Assembly (NCBI GenBank): GCA_020346325.1
Contig: CP070782.1
Coordinates: 6,468,930-6,504,917, forward strand
Source: Phycisphaerales bacterium
GTDB taxonomy: Bacteria > Planctomycetota > Phycisphaerae > Sedimentisphaerales > Anaerobacaceae
DNA: 35,988 nt
Direction of reading: 5' to 3'
Part shown: in pieces, positions 25,644 through 32,599 of the stretch
Numbering within the stretch: position 1 is the stretch's first letter
Layout: each line of letters opens with the position of its first letter
Position numbers and translations under genes: made by a program
The notes under the pieces: generated by a model
Told to the model about the DNA's origin: nothing
The model's database searches: none
Seen by the model: the letters and a program-made list of their open reading frames with translations, nothing else

Positions 25644-26116
25644 GCAGTTCTGAGGATTCACGCGTGCCCGGGGAGTGCTGAAGTAATGCACTCTCGGCGC
25701 GCGGCAAGGATGTCGCTGTATTTCGTGTAGTTTGGGCCCCGGACGGAACCGAGGTGTTCCGTTCGGGGCTTTAGTATTTGCGTCACCGCGGGTGTCACGA
25801 GCAGTCATCGCATGCCGATCTCCAGGATGAGACGGTGACGCGGCGACTGGTGGTGGGCATTGAGATGGATCGTTCTCTCGGTCCTCCCACCGCACCCGCA
25901 CGCCATCACGACCATTGGGGAAGAATCAATGGGGGGCGTTCTGCGAGACGCCTGGACCTCCCGCCGGGCGGGAGCTCGGTACTCTGGGTTGGGGGTGGTG
26001 TTTGCCATAAGTGGAGTTTCACGGAAGGTGGAAAAGAGAATGGCTGCGTTGGCATGACGTAGCAGGGCAGGAAGCTTCACGGGAAAGAACAGTGGAACGA
26101 ACTGGGAGGAAGGAGT
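25644..26116 (+). other. Intergenic region between two PEP-CTERM genes
   Basis: 473 bases without a supportable gene. It contains the terminator at 25737-25768 and a perfect 8-bp palindromic hairpin, CTCCCGCC/GGCGGGAG, with a 1-base centre at 25958-25974. A 94-codon frame at 25778-26062 lacks a ribosome-binding site and motifs. No strong promoter is visible before 26117, although the terminator implies one. Confidence 0.4.
25737..25775 (+). terminator. Rho-independent terminator after PEP-CTERM gene 1
   Basis: A 13-bp stem (CCCCGGACGGAAC 25737-25749 with GTTCCGTTCGGGG 25756-25768) has one G-T pair and a 6-base loop, and is followed by CTTTAGT. This ends the transcript of the gene at 24975. 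Confidence 0.75.
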
Positions 26117-26704
26117 ATGAGCGTGACGAGAGTATTGGTGGTACTTGCCGGCGTATTGCTGCTCAGCGGTGTAGTGTACGGCGACATCGAATTGGTTAGC
26201 CAGGAACTTGACTACCTCAGCGATACGGGCGGCAGCAACTGGTTCCACGATCCGGCTGTCATCACAGACCATTCGCCGTATTATCGCGGCGCCTGGGAGG
26301 ATTGGGATTGGACTCACGATTTCACCTCGCTTGTGCCGGAGGGGGCTACCGGGATTGACTGGGCTCAGATAGGAATCTCAGCTTGGGATGTCGATAGCGA
26401 CGAAGGCCAGATCGACATCGTTTACGCCAATGGGGACGAGTTGGGGGTTCTCAGCGGCACCGGCGGAAGGTATTGGGGGACGACATACTTGACCCTCACG
26501 CCCGATGCGGTGGATGACCTTTGGCAAGATGGGGAGGTCACCATCTTTCTCGACATTGATTCGGATAACACGGGCCATCGCCTCACTCTTAACCGATCGA
26601 CTCTCACCGTGGCCTATGTCGTGGGCGAACCCATTCCCGAGCCGGCCACGATTGCGTTGCTGGGGCTCGGCGGTCTGGCCATGTTGAGGCGGCGTCGCGC
26701 CTAG
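26117..26704 (+). CDS. PEP-CTERM protein 2 (canonical P-E-P tail)
   Basis: A 195-residue secreted protein with a signal peptide (about 1-22, ending VVYG) and a body carrying DWDWTHDFTSLVP, ISAWDVDSDEGQ, DELGVLSGTGGRYWGTTYL and VTIFLDIDSDNTG. The canonical tail is IPEPATIALLGLGGLAML plus RRRRA (Pro174-Glu175-Pro176). GGGAGGAAGGAG precedes ATG 26117. The order of W-T-H-D-F, D-V-D, G-x-L-S/T-G and L-D-I/L-D-x-D matches protein 1, so the two are diverged paralogues with different sorting-tail sequences. It should be an exosortase substrate exposed at the surface; its function is unknown. Confidence 0.87.
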   Translation: MSVTRVLVVLAGVLLLSGVVYGDIELVSQELDYLSDTGGSNWFHDPAVITDHSPYYRGAWEDWDWTHDFTSLVPEGATGIDWAQIGISAWDVDSDEGQIDIVYANGDELGVLSGTGGRYWGTTYLTLTPDAVDDLWQDGEVTIFLDIDSDNTGHRLTLNRSTLTVAYVVGEPIPEPATIALLGLGGLAMLRRRRA

Positions 26705-27049
26705 ACGCCCCTGGGGGGCCAGGTACCAACTGTTGGTGAAGGTTGTCTTGGACGCTTTGCCCAACGTTCAAGGCGTGACGGTTAATGGTCTGCGCGTGCA
26801 ACGCTGCATTGCGTGAGGCAACGTTGGCATGTCCCGAACTGACACCAACGAGTAACGCCCGAAAAGAACTGCCTGCCCATCGCAGAAAGTGCGACTTTTT
26901 CGGCGTTTTTCCTTGACGCCTCCGGCGAGGACCGATATATGTGACCATTGTGTTCCGGAAGGAGAAGTCCTTTCGGACCGCGAGGCCGGAGAGAGTACCG
27001 ACCACGTCCGGAGAGCCCTCGGGAGGGTGGACCGTAAGGAGACGGGGAG
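26705..27049 (+). other. Intergenic region between PEP-CTERM gene 2 and the next ORF
   Basis: 345 bases. A short GC hairpin lies just after the stop (CCTGG about 26710, CCAGG about 26719). Then follow about 200 bases with nothing recognisable, a T-rich tract (26894-26912) and the promoter at 26913-26941. No coding frame is supportable here. Confidence 0.35.
26913..26941 (+). promoter_or_regulatory. Sigma70-like promoter
   Basis: A TTGACG -35 (26913-26918), an exact 17-base spacer and a TATATG -10 (26936-26941), with a T-rich stretch just upstream. It faces the ORF at 27050 and, beyond it, PEP-CTERM gene 3. Confidence 0.55.
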
Positions 27050-27523
27050 ATGCGTTTGGGCAGGGAATGTCAGATCGCAACAATCATCAGGGGGAGTCTT
27101 CTCTTTCTGTTTGGTTTGACCGGTGTTTCATCGGATGCTGAGCGTCTCACGCGTATCACCCTCCGCGGCGTTGCTGCCGTTTCTTCCGTCGTCCGCTCCA
27201 CAAGCGATCAAGTCCTTGGTTTCTTTGCATCTGGGGCGTTGCCGGCGCAGCAGGTCGAACGCGATGCTGTTGTCACGCTGGTGGCGCGCCGAGACGCGGG
27301 CGGGGACGGGGCCGTGGAAGGCGGGGAAGAAGACTCGTCGCATGTGATGGGACACGGTCGGCTCCGCTGTCTTCTCTGCGTATCTGTTGCAGAGCCTGAG
27401 CGGGGCGAATTTTGTTCCCATGGCGCCGTTGGCTTGGTGACCGGCTGCGCCTGGCGGCGGGGTACTCGGGAGTCGACGTCCGAACTGCACAGAGGTATTC
27501 GCGTGGCGGACTCTTTGGTGTAA
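27050..27523 (+). CDS. Putative exported protein, possibly a gene remnant
   Basis: ATG 27050 has AAGGAG 7 bases upstream and a promoter about 100 bases earlier, so expression signals are good. The first 30 residues look like a signal peptide (basic MRLGRECQIATIIRG, then SLLFLFGLTGVSS). The remaining 125 residues match nothing I know and lack a PEP-CTERM tail. The composition is arginine/glycine-rich and could be noise after a frameshift. It may be a decayed PEP-CTERM gene, a short secreted protein, or only the leader of the gene at 27632. Confidence 0.35.
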   Translation: MRLGRECQIATIIRGSLLFLFGLTGVSSDAERLTRITLRGVAAVSSVVRSTSDQVLGFFASGALPAQQVERDAVVTLVARRDAGGDGAVEGGEEDSSHVMGHGRLRCLLCVSVAEPERGEFCSHGAVGLVTGCAWRRGTRESTSELHRGIRVADSLV

Positions 27524-27631
27524 ATACGCTGCGCCTGTCCGCCCCGGCGGGTTGCGAAGAGAGGGTGTCTGAAGAGGACACGGTTTCCATTTTTTGGCAG
27601 GCAAGTTTTACAGGGACGTAAGGAGAAAAGG

Positions 27632-28318
27632 ATGAAGCGGTTTCTACTGGTGGCGGTCTGCCTCCTGGGGGTGCGGTCTGCCACCGCAGCGCCGACAATC
27701 ACTGTCGAGCGTACGACCGGCACGTTTTTCCGGCCGGCCTGGGCCGGGGAGTACCGGCTCGTGCCGAATCAGGTGCCCGAGTTGGTGGCGTCCTCGACAG
27801 GCTCGTTTCAGTCCTTTTGTCTTGAGATGGATGCTGTGGTTGAAGAGGGGGAGATCTACCGCGTTTCGCTGAATGACAGGGTCATGGACAGTGGCGTTCT
27901 GCTAACGCCGGAAGTGGCATATCTATACAGTGAGTTCCGCAACGGCACGCTCGTCGGCTATGACTACACGCCGGGTGCGGGACGGGAAACTTCCTCGCGT
28001 GCCCTCCAGGCGGCGATTTGGAGTCTCCAGGGCGAAAGTGGTGATCTTGTTGATTTGTTGACTCCGGATGGTCCCGGTTGGCGCATCGCCACCGAGGCCG
28101 ATGTATTGGCGGTCAGGCGATTCATCGCGGCCGCGAAGAAGGCCGGCCGGACATCGATCGGACGCGTTTGCGTGCTGAACTTGAGTACGGGCGAGGGGGG
28201 GCAGTGCGTTGACAATCAGGACATGCTCGGCTTGGTCGTGCCGGTTCCCGGTGCAATCGTTTTGGGCAGCCTCGGCTTGGGGCTGCTCGGATGGCTGCGC
28301 CGGCCATCGGCCTGGTAG
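27632..28318 (+). CDS. PEP-CTERM protein 3 with thioester-domain-like motifs
   Basis: A 228-residue secreted protein with a signal peptide (1-20, ending ATAA) and a sorting tail, VPVPGAIVLGSLGLGLLGWL plus RRPSAW. GTAAGGAG precedes ATG 27632. The body contains SFQSFCLEMD (Cys63) and ALQAAIWSLQGE (Gln126, Trp130). These resemble the cysteine and Q-x-A-I-W glutamine segments that form an internal thioester bond in TED-type surface adhesins (PF08341-like). Between them is TPEVAYLYSEFRNGTL, also usual in such proteins. The terminal domain ends NQDMLGLVVPVPG, a common lead-in to the tail. The thioester itself is inference; the PEP-CTERM assignment is firm. Confidence 0.85.
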   Translation: MKRFLLVAVCLLGVRSATAAPTITVERTTGTFFRPAWAGEYRLVPNQVPELVASSTGSFQSFCLEMDAVVEEGEIYRVSLNDRVMDSGVLLTPEVAYLYSEFRNGTLVGYDYTPGAGRETSSRALQAAIWSLQGESGDLVDLLTPDGPGWRIATEADVLAVRRFIAAAKKAGRTSIGRVCVLNLSTGEGGQCVDNQDMLGLVVPVPGAIVLGSLGLGLLGWLRRPSAW

Positions 28319-28379
28319 CTGGCCCTCTGTGGTCTGGCCGGTTGAAGGGCTTGGGCGTTCTCTGTTCATGAATGAAAAG

Positions 28380-28430
28380 CCTGTTCTCGGTCATGGGGAA
28401 GGGGCGTCGCACGGAGGCAAGTCCCTTCCT
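28380..28430 (+). repeat. 51-base hairpin repeat, copy 1
   Basis: About 40 of 51 positions match copy 2 at 28523-28573. It folds as GGAAGGGG (28397-28404) with TCCCTTCC (28422-28429), including one G-T pair, around a 17-base loop containing CGGAGG. Confidence 0.6.
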
Positions 28431-28522
28431 CTGGCCGTTGTGTGCGACAAAACAGTGGTGTTCTCCGTGGTATCGTCCTCCGGTTCCTGGGCTCCAGCCA
28501 GGACCAGGGCGGATTGACGAGT

Positions 28523-28573
28523 CCTGTTCTTGGTCGCATGGAAGGGGCAGCGCATGGAGGTGAGCCCCTTCCT
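28523..28573 (+). repeat. 51-base hairpin repeat, copy 2
   Basis: This copy folds as a perfect 9-bp stem, GGAAGGGGC (28540-28548) with GCCCCTTCC (28564-28572). The 15-base loop contains TGGAGG. It begins 143 bases after copy 1 in the same orientation. Confidence 0.6.
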
Positions 28574-28714
28574 GCGTCCATTCCTTCGCCAGCGGGATCT
28601 TTCACGTCTGTGCGGCCGTGCAGCGATCAAGGGTTCAGGGGATATCGATAGGATGATATACCCGGCGCGTGGCGGCGTGATGCGTGCGGATCCTCCGCGT
28701 GTGGAGTATTTGGC

Positions 28715-29554
28715 TCATCCCAGAGATGGTCGGCGCCAGTCTCCGATGCCATCCCACCAGTAGGAGACATAGTCGACGACGTCCTTGCCCCCGCATCTTT
28801 CCCTGCTGATGGTGATCGCCATGTCCCGAAGCTGCCTCATGCAGGTCAGACCGCCGAGTCGCCATGCTGTGGCGCCGAGATCGAGCGCCTCCTTTTCTGC
28901 ACGGGGAAGACTGGACGCTTCTGTCGTCAGAAGGTTTGCGAGGTGTTCGGCGTGTGGCTTGAGATGCTCTTCCCAACCCTGGCGCTCTCTCGCCTCCCGG
29001 GCGAAAGCCTCGGCAATCAACTGCTCACGGCGCTCTTTTCGAGCTCGCCGCTCGGCTTCGGCGCGGGCCAGACGCTCGGCGCGATGTTTGCGGCTGGCTG
29101 GCAGGAGCATTTCGATCAACCCGATCAACGGGTCGATGATTACCCATACGGTGAAGGTGGTTCCCAAGGTTCCCAGCGTGATGCCCAGGAGAAACTTCCC
29201 GGTATTCTGTGCTCCTATCATGCCGACGATGCCCGCGATTCCGCCGATCAGGGGGGCGGCTACGTAGAGGCCCATGTAGTAGTGGGTGCTGGTGAGGGGA
29301 TGCTCGACCTCAATGTGTTGAGCGCCCCCGACACCGCGGAACAGAGCGAATAGATAGAGACTGATCAGCAGGAAGATCACCAGTGCCGAATGTCCCGACA
29401 ACGAGAAGATCAGCCACCAGTGGAAGCCGGCCTGGTGCAGGGCGGCCACCACGATTCCGCCCACGCAAAGCATGAACCAGACCGTGCTGACCAGATGAAT
29501 CAGCCTCAGAGCACGCCTTGCGGTCATCCTATTATCCCCCGTGGTTCCATCCAC
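28715..29554 (-). CDS. Four-helix membrane protein with charged cytosolic tail, function unknown
   Basis: A 279-residue protein with membrane segments at about residues 17-38, 47-73, 93-115 and 121-150. An Arg/Glu/Ala-rich helical stretch (about 153-200, likely coiled coil) and a soluble C-terminus ending DYVSYWWDGIGDWRRPSLG follow. HYYMGLYVAAPLIGGIAGIV is the best-conserved-looking segment. I do not recognise the family. ATG 29554 has GAGGA upstream; ATG 29527 with GGGGGA 7 bases upstream is equally possible. It begins 20 bases after the Wza-like gene, so the two form an operon. A role in polysaccharide export or envelope assembly is a context guess. Confidence 0.75.
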   Translation of the reverse strand: MDGTTGDNRMTARRALRLIHLVSTVWFMLCVGGIVVAALHQAGFHWWLIFSLSGHSALVIFLLISLYLFALFRGVGGAQHIEVEHPLTSTHYYMGLYVAAPLIGGIAGIVGMIGAQNTGKFLLGITLGTLGTTFTVWVIIDPLIGLIEMLLPASRKHRAERLARAEAERRARKERREQLIAEAFAREARERQGWEEHLKPHAEHLANLLTTEASSLPRAEKEALDLGATAWRLGGLTCMRQLRDMAITISRERCGGKDVVDYVSYWWDGIGDWRRPSLG

Positions 29555-29573
29555 CGGATGTCCTCATGTCATC

Positions 29574-30341
29574 TCAGTAACGGCTGCCGGTAGGCCGATA
29601 GCCACCTTCGTAAGTGTAGGGCGGGTTCTGGACAAGATAGGCCCCGTAGAAGGCTCGGGCAATCGGCGTAAGGAATTCCTCCAGGACCATGGCGATGGCT
29701 GCAGGGATTGTCGGCGGGACGTAGACGATGTCACCTTCCTCGAGGAGAACGTTCTTGGTCGTATCACCCTCGGCGATCATTTTAGCGTAGTTGACCTCGA
29801 AGATCATGGGACGTTCGTCCTCGCTAATCGTGGGTCTGATGACGCGCACCCGCTGCTCCCAGGCCGTGGTCATCGGACCGGCCATGGCCAGCGAGTGCAG
29901 CAGGGTATCTCGGCCGGTGTAGACCATGGGGCCCGGACGGGACACCTGTCCGAGGACATAGAAGACCTTGCTGGCATACGCGGCGACACGAACGTCGACC
30001 GGGTTGTCGCCTGGCAACTGGTAAAGGTCCTGGACCTTCTCGTTGACGATGGCGGCGACCTCTTTCGGCGTCTTGCCAGCCACTTCAATTTCGCCCAGCG
30101 CCTCGAAGCTGATCTTCCCGTCGGGTCGGATGCGCTGACGCTGCAAGTGGACCTCGGGAACCTGTGAACAGTGAATCTCGATTTCGTCGGGCGGCTGGAA
30201 GACATAGTTTTCAGCGGTAACATCAACCTCATACGGCTTGACGAACGCGCGGATATCTTCGGGATTGGAGGAGAAGCACCCCGCCACCAGGCTTATCGCG
30301 ACCAGAGAGGTGGTCACTGCTGTGGTTCTCAACACATTCAC
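29574..30341 (-). CDS. Wza-like polysaccharide export lipoprotein
   Basis: A 255-residue outer-membrane export protein. The signal peptide ends in the lipobox LVAGC (Cys22). The PES domain follows (about 45-125, with FQPPDEIEIHCSQVPEV, RIRPDGKISFEALGEIEVAG and KTPKEVAAIVNEKV). Then comes an SLBB-like domain (about 126-180, KVFYVLGQVSRPGPMVYTGR) and NVLLEEGDIVYVPPT. It is shorter than the approximately 380-residue E. coli Wza, having one SLBB-like unit. It should form the outer channel for the EPS controlled by the Wzz/BY-kinase at 14927. Start ATG (30341) has AAAGGAG about 11 bases upstream. It is transcribed opposite to the EPS operon from its own promoter. Confidence 0.9.
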   Translation of the reverse strand: MNVLRTTAVTTSLVAISLVAGCFSSNPEDIRAFVKPYEVDVTAENYVFQPPDEIEIHCSQVPEVHLQRQRIRPDGKISFEALGEIEVAGKTPKEVAAIVNEKVQDLYQLPGDNPVDVRVAAYASKVFYVLGQVSRPGPMVYTGRDTLLHSLAMAGPMTTAWEQRVRVIRPTISEDERPMIFEVNYAKMIAEGDTTKNVLLEEGDIVYVPPTIPAAIAMVLEEFLTPIARAFYGAYLVQNPPYTYEGGYRPTGSRY

Positions 30342-30371
30342 CGTGATTCTCCTTTATTCGAGGCTTATGGG

Positions 30372-30405
30372 ACGGAGCAGCAGGACTCGCATCCTGCTGC
30401 TCCGT
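30372..30405 (-). promoter_or_regulatory. Perfect 14-bp inverted repeat in the export-gene leader
   Basis: ACGGAGCAGCAGGA (30372-30385) pairs perfectly with 30392-30405 around a 6-base loop. It lies between the promoter and the start codon of the Wza-like gene, within its predicted 5' untranslated region. No T-run follows on either strand, so it is unlikely to be a simple terminator. An RNA switch, a processing site or a protein operator are the options. Confidence 0.6.
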
Positions 30406-30429
30406 CAGATAGAATTCCTGGGCAAAAAG

Positions 30430-30458
30430 CTTATAATATACATCGTACGTTAGGGCAA
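30430..30458 (-). promoter_or_regulatory. Promoter for the Wza-like gene
   Basis: Read on the - strand: TTGCCC (-35, 30458-30453), an exact 17-base spacer, then TATAAG (-10, 30435-30430). It lies about 90 bases upstream of the export gene start. Confidence 0.5.
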
Positions 30459-30709
30459 GATTCTTAAGACAAATCCTTCGTTTGCCGGCGCTGCAAGGAG
30501 AAAGTTACTGGATGTCCTGGTCATTTCTGCCGCTCCATTGACGCGAGCGCTCTGCGGCAGTGACCATCGGGCAGAAGCGGGCTGGAAAGTAGTATGGATA
30601 CGTCCTATATTCAGGCCGGTGCGAACTGTTGGACACGCGATGCCTTGGTGTGTACTGGACAGTTGCAGGAACAATTGTGTCAGCACCAACCGAGGCAGGA
30701 TGAGTGAAG

Positions 30710-32569
30710 ATGGACGACGTCGGCGTTCCAAGACAGGTAGGGTCGCGACGCAGCTCTCGGGTCTCCTCTGATCCGTTGCGGAGTGCGGAAGCGGAATTGT
30801 CTGCCAATGCCAGGGAGATATTCAGGCAGCGATATCTCCGACGTGACCCCGCCGGAGCGATCATGGAAACCCCGGAGCAGTTGTTCGAGAGGGTGGCCCA
30901 CCATGTGGCTCAAGCGGAGGCCAACTACGGCCCGGCGTCGGCCGTCGCGGAAGTCGAGCAGAAGTTCAGCCAGATGATGCGCCGTCTCGAGTTTCTGCCG
31001 AACTCGCCGACGCTGATGAATGCCGGGATGCAGGGGGGGCAACTGGCGGCCTGCTTTGTACTGCCCCTTGACGATTCCATCGAAGGGATCTTCAGATCGT
31101 TGGGCGAGATGGCCCGTATCCATCAGACCGGGGGAGGGACCGGATTCGACTTCTCTCGACTGCGCCCGCAGGGCGATCTCGTCCGGTCGACGATGGGGCG
31201 CGCTTCGGGTCCCATCTCCTTCCTGGGTGTCTTTGACAAGACCACCGAGGTCATCGTTCAGGGAGGCAAGAGACGCGGTGCGAATATGGGAATCCTGCGC
31301 TGTGATCATCCGGATATCGTTGACTTCGTCGACGCGAAGACGACTCCGGGTGCTTTGGCGAACTTCAATCTCTCCGTAGGTATTACCAATCGTTTCATGC
31401 GGGCAGTGAAGCAGGATCGCCCATTCGCCCTGGTCAATCCTCGGACCGGCCGGCGTGCGGGAAAAATCGAGGCCCGCGCGCTGTTCGACCGCATCGCCAA
31501 GGCGGCCTGGCGGACAGGAGACCCGGGGCTGGTGTTTCTCGACCATATCAACAAGCACAATCCAACGCCGGCTCTCGGACTCATTGAGGCGACCAATCCC
31601 TGTGGTGAGGTCCCGCTGCTACCCTACGAGAGTTGTGTCCTGGCCTCGATCAACCTGGCGCGAATGGTCAGGGCCGGCAGGGGCCGTCGATGCAGTGTGG
31701 ACTGGATGAAACTCCGCGACAGGATCCACTGGGGCATTCGTTTTCTGGATGACGTCCTCGATGCGAATCAGTTCCCCCTGGAGGCGATCGAGCGGGCGAC
31801 CTTGGCCAACAGAAAGATAGGGCTGGGAGTCATGGGCTTTGCCGAGATGCTCTTGGGGTTGGGGATCTCGTACAATTCACCCCAGGCCGTGGTCTTGGCC
31901 CGCAAGCTCATGCGTTTCGTGCGCACCGAGTCACTGGCGGCCTCAGAGCGGCTTGCCACGGCGCGAGGTACCTTCCCCAATTTCGAGCGGTCAATCCACG
32001 CCTCGCGCGGACGACCGCTGCGCCATGCCACGGTCAACACCATCGCGCCGACCGGGACCATCAGCATCGTGGCGGGAACTTCGAGCGGCATCGAGCCGGT
32101 GTTCGCCATCAGCTTCACGCGGGACGTGCTTTCCGGAACACGCCTATTCGAAGTCAACTCGTGCTTTGAAAAAGTGGCCCGCGAAATGGGGTTTTACTCC
32201 GACGATCTGCTGGCGGAGGTGGCGCAGCATCGTTCATTGAGAGACGTCGAAGGGATTCCACGCGACGTCAAGGAATTGTTCACGACAGCTTTTGATGTGT
32301 CACCGGATCAACACCTCAGGATCCAGGCGGCCTTCCAGAAGTACACAGACAACGCGGTGTCCAAGACCATCAATCTGCCGGGCGAGGCGACTGTCGACCA
32401 GATTCGTGACATCTATCTGCTGGCCCACCGGCTCAAGTGCAAAGGGATCACGGTGTATCGGTACGGTTCGAAACCCCAACAGGTCCTATCCACAGCCGAT
32501 GCGACAGTACGCCCTGGCTACGACCGTGACGACCCTGAGCGGTGTGAACCAGGGACTTGTGATGCCTGA
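30710..32569 (+). CDS. nrdJ: Class II (adenosylcobalamin-dependent) ribonucleotide reductase
   Basis: A single-chain reductase of 619 residues that makes deoxynucleotides with a B12-derived radical and no small subunit. All key segments are present: FLPNSPTLMNAG, LAACFVLPLDDSIEG (first redox cysteine), HQTGGGTGFDFSRLRP, and NPCGEVPLLPYESCVLASIN. The last combines the radical-site N-x-C-x-E with the second redox cysteine. Further on are NTIAPTGTISIVAGTSSGIE, KTINLPGEATVDQI and a C-terminal CEPGTC pair that could pass electrons from thioredoxin. No ATP cone is seen. ATG 30710 fits AGGA about 9 bases upstream better than GTG 30704. It is a housekeeping gene, not functionally linked to the EPS locus. 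Its end is 30 bases from the convergent sulfatase. Confidence 0.93.
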   Translation: MDDVGVPRQVGSRRSSRVSSDPLRSAEAELSANAREIFRQRYLRRDPAGAIMETPEQLFERVAHHVAQAEANYGPASAVAEVEQKFSQMMRRLEFLPNSPTLMNAGMQGGQLAACFVLPLDDSIEGIFRSLGEMARIHQTGGGTGFDFSRLRPQGDLVRSTMGRASGPISFLGVFDKTTEVIVQGGKRRGANMGILRCDHPDIVDFVDAKTTPGALANFNLSVGITNRFMRAVKQDRPFALVNPRTGRRAGKIEARALFDRIAKAAWRTGDPGLVFLDHINKHNPTPALGLIEATNPCGEVPLLPYESCVLASINLARMVRAGRGRRCSVDWMKLRDRIHWGIRFLDDVLDANQFPLEAIERATLANRKIGLGVMGFAEMLLGLGISYNSPQAVVLARKLMRFVRTESLAASERLATARGTFPNFERSIHASRGRPLRHATVNTIAPTGTISIVAGTSSGIEPVFAISFTRDVLSGTRLFEVNSCFEKVAREMGFYSDDLLAEVAQHRSLRDVEGIPRDVKELFTTAFDVSPDQHLRIQAAFQKYTDNAVSKTINLPGEATVDQIRDIYLLAHRLKCKGITVYRYGSKPQQVLSTADATVRPGYDRDDPERCEPGTCDA

Positions 32570-32599
32570 CATTGCCTCGTGGCGGGACCTGATACGGTC

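Larger units (their letters stand above)
28319..28714 (+). other. Intergenic region with two hairpin repeats
   Basis: 396 bases between convergent genes (PEP-CTERM 3 on + and the membrane protein on -). The main content is the pair of 51-base repeats listed separately. The short open frames here lack ribosome-binding sites and motifs. No clear terminator was found for either neighbour. Confidence 0.4.
30342..30709. other. Divergent region between the Wza-like gene and nrdJ
   Basis: 368 bases holding the - strand promoter (30430-30458) and the 14-bp hairpin (30372-30405) of the export gene. The rest, up to nrdJ, contains TTGACG at 30539 and TATATT at 30606 on the + strand, but not at workable spacing. 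I see no cobalamin-riboswitch-like structure and no clear NrdR box pair, though ACAATTGTGT near 30671 is palindrome-like. Confidence 0.4.

Noticed and set aside
30342..30709. A cobalamin riboswitch ahead of the B12-dependent reductase
   Set aside because: I searched for the conserved B12-box-like core and paired elements and saw none. The only strong hairpin belongs to the opposite-strand export gene.
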